Positions 18,052-26,480 of a stretch of DNA of 64,000 bases are shown one piece after another; position 1 is the stretch's first letter; each line of letters begins with the position of its first letter. This DNA is from CAVYPR01 sp963770505 (GTDB lineage Bacteria > Actinomycetota > Acidimicrobiia > Acidimicrobiales > RAAP-2). Under the pieces are notes generated by a model. The model searched no databases and was not told the origin of the DNA. It saw only the letters and a program-made list of their open reading frames with translations. A program made the position numbers and the translations under genes. The stretch spans positions 310,001 to 374,000 of the forward strand of contig CAVYPR010000006.1 in NCBI GenBank assembly GCA_963770505.1, read 5' to 3'.

Positions 18052-18978
18052 GTGCGGGGCATCTCGGTCCGCAGCTGCGGCATCTCGGTGCCCGACAAGG
18101 TGGTGACCAACGACGACCTCTCGGCACGCCTCGACACGAGCGACGCCTGGATCACCGAGCGCACCGGCATCAAGGAGCGCCGGGTGGGCGGCATCACCTC
18201 CGAGATGGCGGCCGAGGCCGGCCGGCGGGCGCTGGATCGTGCCGGCATGGCGGCATCGGACATCGACGTCCTGGTGCTCGCCACCACCACCCCCGACGCT
18301 CTGGTCCCGGGCACCTCGGCCACCGTCCAGGCGGCGCTGGGCACCTCGGGCGGGGCCTTCGACGTGAACGCCGCCTGCTCGGGTTTCGTCTACGCGCTGG
18401 TCACCGCGGCCGGCCTGGTGTCGGTGGGCGCCGGGCCCTGCCTGGTCATCGGGTCCGACGCCCTGAGCCGGATCACCGACTGGGACGACCGAACGCTGGC
18501 CGTCCTGGTGGGCGACGGGGCCGGAGCGGTGGTGCTCGAGCCGGTCGACGGACCCGGCGACCTGCTCAGCTGGAACTTCGGCGCCGACGGCACGCTGCGC
18601 CACCTGCTCAAGTGCGACCACGGCGGCTTCTTGTACATGGACGGAAAGGAGATCTTCCGCAAGGCCGTGCGCGTCGTGGTCGAGTCGGCCGAGCGTGCCC
18701 TGGCCGACGCCGGCATCGGGGCCTCCGACGTGGACCTGCTCGTGCCCCACCAGGCCAACCTGCGCATCATCCAGGCCGCCTGCCAGCGGCTGGGCATCGC
18801 CGAGGAACGCACGGTGGTCGTCATCGATCGCTACGGCAACACCTCGTCGGCCTCGATCCCCCTGGCCCTCGACGACGCCGTGACGTCCGGGCGTGTCTCC
18901 CCCGGCGACCACCTGCTGCTGACCGGATTCGGGGGCGGGATGACCTGGGCCAGCGCGGTCCTCCGCTGGGGGGGGTGA
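18052..18978 (+). CDS. 3-oxoacyl-ACP synthase III family protein (FabH-like)
   Basis: A 308-residue ketosynthase III. The full catalytic triad is visible: Cys in FDVNAACSGFVYAL (about residue 109), His in LVPHQANLRIIQAA (about residue 235) and Asn in RYGNTSSASIPLAL (about residue 265). WITERTGIKERR near the start is the CoA pocket arginine motif. These enzymes condense an acyl-CoA with malonyl-ACP or a related extender. Placement next to a thiolase rather than to fabD/acpP/fabF suggests a specialised acyl-chain or beta-ketoacyl-CoA role, which is inference. GTG start; its stop overlaps the following GTG. Confidence 0.93.
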   Translation: MRGISVRSCGISVPDKVVTNDDLSARLDTSDAWITERTGIKERRVGGITSEMAAEAGRRALDRAGMAASDIDVLVLATTTPDALVPGTSATVQAALGTSGGAFDVNAACSGFVYALVTAAGLVSVGAGPCLVIGSDALSRITDWDDRTLAVLVGDGAGAVVLEPVDGPGDLLSWNFGADGTLRHLLKCDHGGFLYMDGKEIFRKAVRVVVESAERALADAGIGASDVDLLVPHQANLRIIQAACQRLGIAEERTVVVIDRYGNTSSASIPLALDDAVTSGRVSPGDHLLLTGFGGGMTWASAVLRWGG

Positions 18979-19869
18979 GCGGCGTGGCTGCCACCGGCCC
19001 GGTGCTGGTGGTCCTCGCCGCCGGCCGGGCCCGGCGCTACGGCGGCGTGAAGCCCCTGGCCCCGGTGGGACCCTCCGGCGAGGCGGTCCTCGACCTCCTG
19101 GCCAGCGACGCCCTGTCGTCGGGGTTCTCGGCCGTCGTGGTGGTGGTCGGACCGTTGACCGGACCGGCCATCCGCTACCACGTGGGCCGCACGTGGCCGT
19201 CGACGGTCGACGTGCGCTTCGCCGTCCAGCCCGCACCCCTCGGCACGGTCGACGCCGTCGTCGCCGCCACGCCCCTCCTCGACCCCGGCGCACCCTTCGG
19301 GGTCTGCAACTCGGACGACCTCTATCCGGTCGAGTCGCTCACCCTCCTTGCCGACCACCTCCGCCGCGTCCCGAACACCCAGGCCCTGGTGGGCTTCTCG
19401 CTGTCCGGTGCCGTCCTGGGCGACGGCCCGGTGACCCGCGGGGTCTGCGAGACCGACGGCCAGGGCATGCTGCGCTCGATCGTCGAGCGCCGCCAGGTGA
19501 CCGCCGTGGGCGACGGCCGCTTCGTGGCCAAGGACGGCCTCTCTCCCTCCGAGCTCGACGGCGACGCGCTCGGTGTCACTCAACCTGTGGGGGTTCGGCC
19601 CCGAGATGCCGGCGGTTCTGGCCGCGGCCATGGCCGAGGCCGAGCAAGCCTCCGAGGAGGACGAGGTGCTGCTGCCCGAGGTCATCGATGAACTCGTGCG
19701 CGGCGGCCGACCCGGTGGTCTCGTGACCTCACCGTTCCGAGTCCTGCCCACCGCCGGGAGGTGCATCGGCGTGACCCACCCCGAGGACCTGGCCCTGGCC
19801 CAGGCCGAACTGGCCGCGCAGGTGGGCACCGGCCAGCGTCCGGCCCTCCTGTGGGCGGCGGGCCGGTGA
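18975..19869 (+). pseudogene. Nucleotidyltransferase, broken by a one-base frameshift
   Basis: A sugar-nucleotide-type NTP transferase. Residues 12-40 hold VLAAGRARRYGGVKPLAPVG, the nucleotide-binding loop, and VCNSDDLYPVES carries the metal aspartates. The frame reads well to about 19569 (SELDGDAL), then degenerates. The next frame, from GTG 19573, continues with VSLNLWGFGPEMPAVLAAAM and ends at 19869. Removing one G from CTCGGTGTC near 19572 joins them as DALVSLNLWGF, and the total length (895 bases) is one base over a multiple of three. So there is either a real recent frameshift or a sequencing error. It starts inside the FabH stop (GTGA), and the CDF gene follows by 19 bases. Confidence 0.8.
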
Positions 19870-19888
19870 AGGCCGGGGGGCGCCCACG

Positions 19889-20809
19889 GTGACCCGCACC
19901 GGGCGGCTGGTGGCGGCCCTGGCCGTCAACGCCGCCCTGGTGGTGGGCCAGGCGGTGGCCGCCGGCGTCGCCCACTCGACGGGACTCTTGGCCGACGCCG
20001 GCCACAATCTGGCCGATGTGGCGGCGATCGCCCTCTCGCTCCTGGCCGTGCGCTGGGCGCTGCGCCCCCGCAGCGAGACCCGATCGTTCGGCAACGTCCG
20101 CGGCACGATCCTGGCCGCGCTGCTCAACGCGGCGACCCTGGTGGCCGTGACGATGGCCATCGTCGCTGTGTCGGTCTACCGGCTCATCAACCCCGTGCAC
20201 GTGAGGGGGGGCATCGTTGCGGTGGTGGCCGCGGCCGCCCTCGTGGCCAACGTGGTGGCCGCCCTCTTCCTCCACGAGGGCGGTAGGGACCTCAACATGC
20301 GCAGTGCCCTGCTCCACATGGTCGGCGACGCCGCTGCGTCGCTCTGCGTGCTGGTGGCTGGGGTGGTCATCGTGGTCACGGGCGGTGGCGCCTGGGACCG
20401 GATCGACCCTTTGGCGTCGCTGGTGGTGGCCGGCCTCATCGCCTACCAGGCCGTCGATCTCGTGCGCGAGTCGGCGGACGTGCTGCTGGAGGCGACGCCG
20501 TCCGACGTGGATCTGGCCGCGCTGCGCGCCACGATCACCGCGGTGCCCGGCGTCGAAGAGCTCCATGACCTCCACGTCTGGAGCCTCTCGAGCGAGGTGC
20601 GGGCGCTCTCCGCCCACCTCGTGCTGACCGGCCATCCCACCCTGGAGGACGCCCAGGTGGTGGCGGGGAGGGTGCGTGGCGCGGTGGAGGTCCCCTTCGA
20701 CCTCGCCCACACCACGTTGGAGCTCGAGTGCGAGCGCTGCGTCGACGAGGTCGGCGATCCGTGCGGGATGGACGACCTGCCGGTCCAGGTCCGCTCCCGT
20801 CGCGACTGA
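19889..20809 (+). CDS. Cation diffusion facilitator family transporter
   Basis: A 306-residue CDF exporter of the CzcD/ZitB type, which exchanges Zn2+ or a related divalent cation for protons. The metal site residues are both present: LLADAGHNLADVAAI in helix 2 (about residues 31-45) and LLHMVGDAAASLCV in helix 5 (about 145-158), the HxxxD pairs typical of zinc-type members. Six membrane segments are followed by a cytoplasmic ferredoxin-like domain (about 205-290) with HDLHVWSLSSEV. GTG start with a G-rich site upstream. It ends the plus-strand run and converges with the GH92 gene with a four-base gap. Confidence 0.93.
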   Translation: MTRTGRLVAALAVNAALVVGQAVAAGVAHSTGLLADAGHNLADVAAIALSLLAVRWALRPRSETRSFGNVRGTILAALLNAATLVAVTMAIVAVSVYRLINPVHVRGGIVAVVAAAALVANVVAALFLHEGGRDLNMRSALLHMVGDAAASLCVLVAGVVIVVTGGGAWDRIDPLASLVVAGLIAYQAVDLVRESADVLLEATPSDVDLAALRATITAVPGVEELHDLHVWSLSSEVRALSAHLVLTGHPTLEDAQVVAGRVRGAVEVPFDLAHTTLELECERCVDEVGDPCGMDDLPVQVRSRRD

Positions 20810-20813
20810 CCGG

Positions 20814-23525
20814 TCAGGACTGCCGGGCGTCGACCACGAGGGTGACCGGCGGCACCGAGGCGCCGCCGCCGGGCACCGAGAATTCCACGTGGACGTCGAA
20901 GGTCCCCGACCGGTGCGCCTCCACCGTGAACCGGCTGGTGGCCCGGCCGTAGGTGCCGCCGGCCGACTCGGCGGGGAGGGACAGCGACCCGCTGGAGGGG
21001 GAGATCTGGACGCCGGACGGGGCGGTGGCCGTCCAGTCGACGGTGGCGGCCCGGGCCGAGTCGGACTGGGCCCCGACGTCCACCGACGCCGAGGCGCCCG
21101 GAGCCACCGTCACCTGCCCGCTGGGCACCGTGAATCCGACCGCCGACGCGGCGCCGTCTGGGTACGACGGGGGGGCGTCGGCCGGGGCCGAGCCCCACCG
21201 CTGGTTGGGCGACGACGCCAGCACGAAATGCACTGTGCCCCCGTCCTCGACCAGGGCGGCGGGCACCCACGGCCGACCGAGCGGCTGCGCCGCGTGCCGG
21301 CCGAGGGCCAGCGTGGCCGAGGCGACATAGGTGTCCGGGGTGCCGCTGGCCTCGATGCGCAGCACCTTTGACCCGCCGAGGTGGACGGTCGCCTGGGGGA
21401 AGAGCGGGCTGGCCACGACCAGGTTGGCGCTCCCCGGGGTGAGCGGGTAGAGGCCGAGGGCCGCCCACACGTACCACGACGACATGGCTCCCAGGTCGTC
21501 GTTGCCCGGCTCCCCGCCCGGGGTGTTCGAGTAGTCGGTGGTGGCGATCGCCCGGACCGCGGCCTGCGCGTCCGACGGAGCACCCGAATAGTCGAACTCC
21601 CAGGGGACCCAGAGGTCGGGCTCGTTCCCTGCCCAGTCGTAGGGCTGCCACGGCCCGGCGTTGGTGGAGGTGAAGAAGCGGTCGAGGTCGGTGGTGGCGG
21701 CCTTGTCGCCACCCATGAGGGCGAAGAGGCCGCCCAGGTTCTGCGGGACGCTCCAGGTGTACTGGACGGCGTTCCCCTCGGCGAAGCCCGCCTGGAAGAT
21801 GCCGTCGAACTGTGTCACCTCGCTCAGGTACTGCATGGCCGGGCCCGGGGGGAAGCTCCCGTCGGCCCGGCGGGCCTGGACGTAGCCGGTGCTGGGGTTG
21901 AAGAGGTTCTGCCAGTTCTGGGAGCGCCGGTCCATGGCGGCCAGGGCCGAGGTGTCGCCGAGGGACTGCGCCATGCGGGCGATGGAGCCGTCGTCGATGG
22001 CGTACTCGAGGGTCTCGGAGGCTCCGACCGTCTCGGTCACCGCCTCGGGGTTGGTGTCGTCGGCGGGCACGAACCCGTCCTTCTCGTAGACCCCGAGGTT
22101 GGGCCGCTCGGAGACCTGATTGGGCCCGGTGCCCGGCCTCTCGGCGCCCTTCAGCATGTCGGCGAGAGCCGTCTGCGCGTCGAAGCCGCGCACGCCGAAC
22201 GCGTAGGCGTCGGCGATGATGGGGTCGACCGAATCGCCGTTCATGGTCCCCGAATCCCCGTCGGCGATCTCCCACACCGGCAGCCAGCCGCTTTGGGAAG
22301 CGTCGTTGAGCAACGACTGGACCATGCCCGAGACCGCCGAGGGGTCGATCATCGAGAGCAGCGGGACCTCGGAGCGGTAGATGTCCCACTCGGAGAAGTT
22401 CGCGTACTGCACGCCGCCGTTGGTGTGGTGGACGCGGCCGTCGAACCCCTCGTACTCGCCGTTGGCGTCGCTGAAGGTCGAGGGGTCGAGCAGGCTGTGG
22501 TAGAGGGCGGTGTAGAAGGTCGTTCGCTCCGCCGGCGTGCCGCCGTCGATGTCGATCCGCCCCAGCGCGGCGTCCCAACTTTGGGTGGCCTCGTCCTCCA
22601 CCTTGGCCAGGTCCCAGCCCGGGTCCTCGGCCGCCAGGTTGGCGCGGGCGTTGGCCGTGCTCACGTACGACACGCCGACCTTCATCGTGACCGTCGGTGT
22701 CGAGGTGGTGTCGAACGTCACCCAGGCGCCGCAGTTGTCCTGGAATGTGCCCGAGCACGACGACGAGCCGGGGGCGAGGCCACTTTGGCGCCAGGTCCCG
22801 TGCGAGACGAAGTGTCGGTCGAAGACGGCGACGAAATGGAGGCGGTAGTTCTCCAGGGTGTTGCAGAAGTACCCGCTCTGCACTGTCCCCTCGATCTCGT
22901 CGGTGCCGACCGTGCGCACCGACGAGGTGTGGATGCCGTTTGCGCCGTCGCTCACCTTGAAGAGGAGGTTGGCCTCGGACGACGGCGGGAAGGTGAACTG
23001 TCCGATGCCGGTGCGGGTGGTGACCGAGAGCGCAACGTCCGTGGCCGGGGTGCCGACAGCCACCTGGTAGCGGCCGGGAGAGGCGCTCTCGGTCGAGTGC
23101 GAGAACGGCTCGGTCGCCGTCTCGGGGTCTGCGGGGACCGCACCCGTGGTCGGGAGGACCGGGACGTCCCCGAAGACCGAGCACCCCGCGCCCGACAGGT
23201 GGGTCAGGGAGAAGCCGGTGACCTGGTTGGCTGTGTAGGCGTACCCGCCGCCTTGCGGGCGGCTGGGGGCGGTGTCGGGGCTCAACTGGACCATGCCGAA
23301 GGGCACGTCCGCCCCGGGGAAGGTGTCGACTGTGCCCACCACCGGCCCGCCCGAACCGGTGCCGACGAACGTGTCGACCAGGTCAGCCAGTTGCGCGGGC
23401 GATCCCGCGCTGTCCGAGGCCGCCCCGGCCGGCGTGCCGGCCAGGCCGGAAAGGGCCGCCGCCGTGCACACCAGCGCGCACAGCCCGCTGGGTGGGCGGG
23501 CCCAGTGACGCTGGGCCCGGCGCAT
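20814..23525 (-). CDS. Secreted GH92 family alpha-1,2-mannosidase-like protein
   Basis: A 903-residue glycoside hydrolase of family 92, which are Ca2+-dependent exo-acting alpha-mannosidases. It has a signal peptide (residues 1-36, ending AGA-AS). The N-terminal beta-domain starts VDTFVGTGSGG. The helical barrel has FYTALYHSLLDPSTFSD, FSEWDIYRSEVPLLSMIDPS, the region with the catalytic base GNEPDLWVPWEFDYSGAPSD, and PGNDDLGAMSSWYVWAALGL with the paired Asp. A C-terminal Ig-like domain of about 100 residues (from about 795) follows and is probably for carbohydrate or wall contact. It is coupled to the upstream secreted protein by a seven-base gap. Mannose glycan scavenging is the expected role. 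Confidence 0.93.
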   Translation of the reverse strand: MRRAQRHWARPPSGLCALVCTAAALSGLAGTPAGAASDSAGSPAQLADLVDTFVGTGSGGPVVGTVDTFPGADVPFGMVQLSPDTAPSRPQGGGYAYTANQVTGFSLTHLSGAGCSVFGDVPVLPTTGAVPADPETATEPFSHSTESASPGRYQVAVGTPATDVALSVTTRTGIGQFTFPPSSEANLLFKVSDGANGIHTSSVRTVGTDEIEGTVQSGYFCNTLENYRLHFVAVFDRHFVSHGTWRQSGLAPGSSSCSGTFQDNCGAWVTFDTTSTPTVTMKVGVSYVSTANARANLAAEDPGWDLAKVEDEATQSWDAALGRIDIDGGTPAERTTFYTALYHSLLDPSTFSDANGEYEGFDGRVHHTNGGVQYANFSEWDIYRSEVPLLSMIDPSAVSGMVQSLLNDASQSGWLPVWEIADGDSGTMNGDSVDPIIADAYAFGVRGFDAQTALADMLKGAERPGTGPNQVSERPNLGVYEKDGFVPADDTNPEAVTETVGASETLEYAIDDGSIARMAQSLGDTSALAAMDRRSQNWQNLFNPSTGYVQARRADGSFPPGPAMQYLSEVTQFDGIFQAGFAEGNAVQYTWSVPQNLGGLFALMGGDKAATTDLDRFFTSTNAGPWQPYDWAGNEPDLWVPWEFDYSGAPSDAQAAVRAIATTDYSNTPGGEPGNDDLGAMSSWYVWAALGLYPLTPGSANLVVASPLFPQATVHLGGSKVLRIEASGTPDTYVASATLALGRHAAQPLGRPWVPAALVEDGGTVHFVLASSPNQRWGSAPADAPPSYPDGAASAVGFTVPSGQVTVAPGASASVDVGAQSDSARAATVDWTATAPSGVQISPSSGSLSLPAESAGGTYGRATSRFTVEAHRSGTFDVHVEFSVPGGGASVPPVTLVVDARQS

Positions 23526-23532
23526 CAGCGGC

Positions 23533-24045
23533 TCAGCAGGTCGCCCCGCCCAATTTGGCGAGGGCGCAGAACGAGGTGTCGGCCACGAGCCAGTGGCCCC
23601 CGACGTAGACGGCGTAACCCATCTGGTCTGTTAGGAGGCTCGACCCGTTGGTGGCGGCGTCGAGGTTGTAGGTCACCTGGGCGCACACCGGGACGCTCAC
23701 CGCAGCCTGGCAGGCCGAGGTGGAGGGGAAGGTGACGGCCGTCACCTTGGCCTCGGTGGGGTTGGACTTGGCCACCTTGGACTTGAAGAGCTTGACGAAC
23801 ACCGCCTTGTAGTGCGGGGCGTTCTCGATGAGCTTCTCCCTGGCCAGGAGGTTCTTGTCGTTGGCGTTGAACAAGGTGACGAAGGTCGTGGTGACCTGCT
23901 TGGTGGCCGGTCCCGTCTGGAGCGCCGTCGTCGGGGTGCTCGAGCCCGCTGCGCTCGGGGCGGCGGCGGCGGCACCGCCCACGCTGCCCACCACGGCCAG
24001 TGCCGCACAGCACAACACCGCTCCGGCCCCCCGCATCAACTTCAT
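23533..24045 (-). CDS. Secreted hypothetical protein, operon partner of GH92
   Basis: A 170-residue exported protein with a signal peptide (residues 1-28, AAAAA-P). The mature part has a low-complexity linker to about residue 50 and then an alpha/beta domain resembling low-molecular-weight antigen or NTF2-like proteins of actinobacteria (TTTFVTLFNANDKNLLAREK, then FPSTSACQAAVSVPVCAQVT). Four cysteines (including the final residue) would allow two disulfides. Its function is unknown. Its stop is seven bases from the GH92 start, so the two are cotranscribed, and it is probably made in excess as the first gene. Confidence 0.75.
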   Translation of the reverse strand: MKLMRGAGAVLCCAALAVVGSVGGAAAAAPSAAGSSTPTTALQTGPATKQVTTTFVTLFNANDKNLLAREKLIENAPHYKAVFVKLFKSKVAKSNPTEAKVTAVTFPSTSACQAAVSVPVCAQVTYNLDAATNGSSLLTDQMGYAVYVGGHWLVADTSFCALAKLGGATC

Positions 24046-24793
24046 CGTCTGCCCTGCCCCTCCCGTCCGAGCCGGACTTTGCCAATGTTGCGCATGTGTC
24101 TAGAACATGAGTCGGGGTCAGTCAACCACACCGCACGGGTCGGTCGGGCGTCGCCCCGCCCACGCCGGTACGCCGGAGCACGGCGCATGGCCCACCCGGG
24201 GAAGGGGGGCAGGTGGGCCGGGCCCGACCCGCGGCGCCGGGCACCACGGGGCCGGACGCGAGAGGACCCCGAGTAACCGTCCGGCCGAAGCCGCCCAGCT
24301 CCTCGGGGCCTCCCCCGCGGCGACCCGCTTCCACCTGCGGCCGGGGCCGTGTCGGACAACCCCGACCCGGGGTGCGGTCGACGGGCTCCAGGGAAGCCGT
24401 CGGCCCGCATCACGAGCCTCCATCGCCCGGGCGCTCCATCCGCTGCGACCGGTCGCACCTTGCGGCACTCCCGACCTCCTTCGGCTCCGCCTTTCGGCGA
24501 CTCCTCGGGCTCGGCCTCCGGTCCGCCTTGCGGCTTCCCCTCGGCTCTGCGGCGGGCTTCGGCAACCCGAACTGAGACAAGCGTGCGCCTCGGGAACACC
24601 CAGGTCAAGAGGGGTTCGCGAAATCCCTACCTTGTCCCCACAAAACCGCGAATTGTCCCCAAAGACCGTCCGGTCTTCCCCAGTTGCGAGCCGCGATGTC
24701 CCCAACCTTTCCCCCGAGAGCGGCGGCGGGCGTCACCGCGGCGCGTACGCCATGGTCGCCACCGGGGGGCCGTCGACGCCGTCGCCGCGCAGG
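24046..24793. other. Long divergent intergenic region with repeats
   Basis: About 750 bases separate the GH92 pair (minus) from the acyl-CoA synthetase (plus). Many long overlapping frames cross it but none resembles a protein or has a start signal. It holds two copies of a small GC palindrome, CCGCCTTTCGGC (24486-24497) and CCGCCTTGCGGC (24524-24535), three copies of TGTCCCCA (24633-24640, 24654-24661, 24697-24704) and a 7-bp inverted repeat. The unusual length and the repeats suggest regulatory DNA. Confidence 0.5.
24662..24677. promoter_or_regulatory. Inverted repeat, candidate operator
   Basis: AAGACCG-TC-CGGTCTT: seven-base arms with a two-base spacer, lying among the TGTCCCCA repeats 130-145 bases before the acyl-CoA synthetase start. 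This geometry suits a TetR-type repressor, common for fatty-acid genes in actinobacteria; no regulator gene lies nearby. Confidence 0.4.
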
Positions 24794-24799
24794 TAGCGT
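24794..24799 (+). promoter_or_regulatory. -10 box, leaderless acyl-CoA synthetase transcript
   Basis: TAGCGT fits TANNNT and ends seven bases before the GTG at 24807. There is no ribosome site in front of that GTG. Confidence 0.5.
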
Positions 24800-24806
24800 T
24801 TGGCCC

Positions 24807-26480
24807 GTGCCGGCCGACCCCACCGACGGAGCCCCGCGCCACTCCGTCGGCTTCAACCTGGCGATGACCTTCGAGACGGTGGCCCGCACCGTCCCCGACC
24901 GCGAGTGCCTGGTGTGGCGGGACCGACGCCTCACCTTCGCCCAGGTGGCCGAGCGGTCGCGGTCCCTGGCGTCGTACCTGGCCGACCGGGGGCTCGGGGT
25001 CCGCACCGAGCGCGGCCAGCTCGCCGGCCACCAGTCGGGCCAAGACCATCTCGCCCTGGCCCTCTACAACGGCAACGAGTACCTCGAGGGGATGCTCGGC
25101 TCCTACCGAGCCCGGGTGGCGCCGTTCAACGTCAACTACCGCTACGTGGGCGAGGAGCTGCGCTACCTGCTGGGCGACGCCGCGCCGCGGGCCCTCGTCT
25201 ACCACGCCTCCCTCGCCCCCACCCTGGCCGAGGTGCTGGCAGACCTCCCCCCGTTCGACGTCGTGCTGCACGTCGACGACGACTCGGGCAACGACCCGCT
25301 TCCCGGGGCGGTCGCCTACGAGGAGGCGTTGGCCGCCGGGTCGCCCGACGGCCCGGGCGTCGAGCCGTCACCGGACGACCTCTACATCCTCTACACCGGT
25401 GGGACCACCGGCATGCCCAAGGGCGTGCTCTGGCGCCAGCACGACATCTTCCTGGCGGCCATGGGGGGCCGTAAGGTGGGCACCTGGGAGGTCGTCTCCA
25501 CCTACGCCGAGCTGGCCGACCGGGCACTGGGGGGCGGCGCGCTCAGGCTCGGCCTCCTTCCCCCGCTCATGCACGGGGCCGCGCAGTGGGCCGCGTTCAT
25601 GATGTTCGCCGAGGGCTCGGGCGTGGTCCTCCCCGACGACCCCCGACGGCTCGATCCCGCCGACGTCTGGCGGACGTTCGCCCGCGAGGGCGTGAACACC
25701 TTCTCGGTGGTGGGCGACGCCATGCTGCGCCCGCTCCTGTCGGAGCTCGACCGCGGCGTCTACGACACGTCGTCGGTACTCGCCGTCGGCAACGGCGGCG
25801 CCCCTCTCAGCCCGGCGGTTCGCCAACTCGCACTGGACAGGATCCCCAACCTGCTCATCATCGACACCGCCGGCTCATCGGAAACCGGGGCCCAGATGCA
25901 GACGACGTCGACCGATCCCGAGGCGGCGGGCACCTTCGCCCCCGGCCCGGGAACGGTGGTGGTGAGCGAGCAGCTCGACTCGGTGCTGGCCCCCGGCCAC
26001 GAGGGGCTGGGGTGGCTGGCCCAGACCGGGGAGGTGCCGCTCGGTTACCTGGGCGACGCCGAGAAGACGGCCCGAACCTTCCCCGTGATCAACGGCACGC
26101 GCTACTCGATCCCCGGCGACCGCGCCCGGCTCTTGGGCGACGGCGAGATCGAGCTCCTGGGCCGGGACTCGGTCACCATCAACTCGGGGGGCGAGAAGAT
26201 CTTCGCCGAGGAGGTGGAGCGGGCCATCGCCGGCCACCCCTGCGTCGTCGACGTGGTGGTGTCCGGCCGGCCCAGCGAGCGGTGGGGCCAGGAGGTCGTG
26301 GCGGTCGTGCAGCTGGCCGGCGGGTGCCGGGCCACGGCCGACGATGTGGTCGACCACGCCGCTCGACACATCGCCCGGTACAAGCTCCCCAAAGTCGTCG
26401 TCTTCGTGCCCGCCGTCCAGCGATCACCGTCGGGCAAGGCCGACTACCGGTGGGCGAGGCAGCTGGCCGAACGGGCGTGA
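24807..26480 (+). CDS. Acyl-CoA synthetase (AMP-forming), FadD-like
   Basis: A 557-residue adenylate-forming ligase, which activates a carboxylic acid to acyl-AMP and then acyl-CoA. The P-loop-like motif is LYILYTGGTTGMPKGVLWRQ (about residues 192-211); the adenosine motif is IDTAGSSETGAQM and the hinge region is GDRARLLGDGEIELLGRDSV. The A10 lysine is in RSPSGKADYRWAR near the end. The text around QHDIFLAAMGG matches the sterol/long-chain FadD19-like group, so a steroid side-chain or long fatty acid is the likely substrate (inference). GTG start chosen by the -10 box. It overlaps the next gene by four bases. Confidence 0.92.
   Translation: MPADPTDGAPRHSVGFNLAMTFETVARTVPDRECLVWRDRRLTFAQVAERSRSLASYLADRGLGVRTERGQLAGHQSGQDHLALALYNGNEYLEGMLGSYRARVAPFNVNYRYVGEELRYLLGDAAPRALVYHASLAPTLAEVLADLPPFDVVLHVDDDSGNDPLPGAVAYEEALAAGSPDGPGVEPSPDDLYILYTGGTTGMPKGVLWRQHDIFLAAMGGRKVGTWEVVSTYAELADRALGGGALRLGLLPPLMHGAAQWAAFMMFAEGSGVVLPDDPRRLDPADVWRTFAREGVNTFSVVGDAMLRPLLSELDRGVYDTSSVLAVGNGGAPLSPAVRQLALDRIPNLLIIDTAGSSETGAQMQTTSTDPEAAGTFAPGPGTVVVSEQLDSVLAPGHEGLGWLAQTGEVPLGYLGDAEKTARTFPVINGTRYSIPGDRARLLGDGEIELLGRDSVTINSGGEKIFAEEVERAIAGHPCVVDVVVSGRPSERWGQEVVAVVQLAGGCRATADDVVDHAARHIARYKLPKVVVFVPAVQRSPSGKADYRWARQLAERA

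Noticed and set aside
20443..23184. A 913-codon minus-strand frame parallel to the GH92 gene in another frame
   Set aside because: It is a +1 shadow of the GH92 reading, with His/Arg/Gly-rich low-complexity text and no signal peptide or motif.
21381..23735. A 784-codon plus-strand frame opposite the GH92 gene
   Set aside because: Its Gly/Arg/Val/His-rich composition is that of an antisense shadow; GH92 motifs on the minus strand are unambiguous.
24107..24867. Several long plus- and minus-strand frames in the region before the acyl-CoA synthetase
   Set aside because: They overlap in all frames, are rich in Arg, Pro and Gly, lack start signals and match no family; the region is better explained as intergenic.
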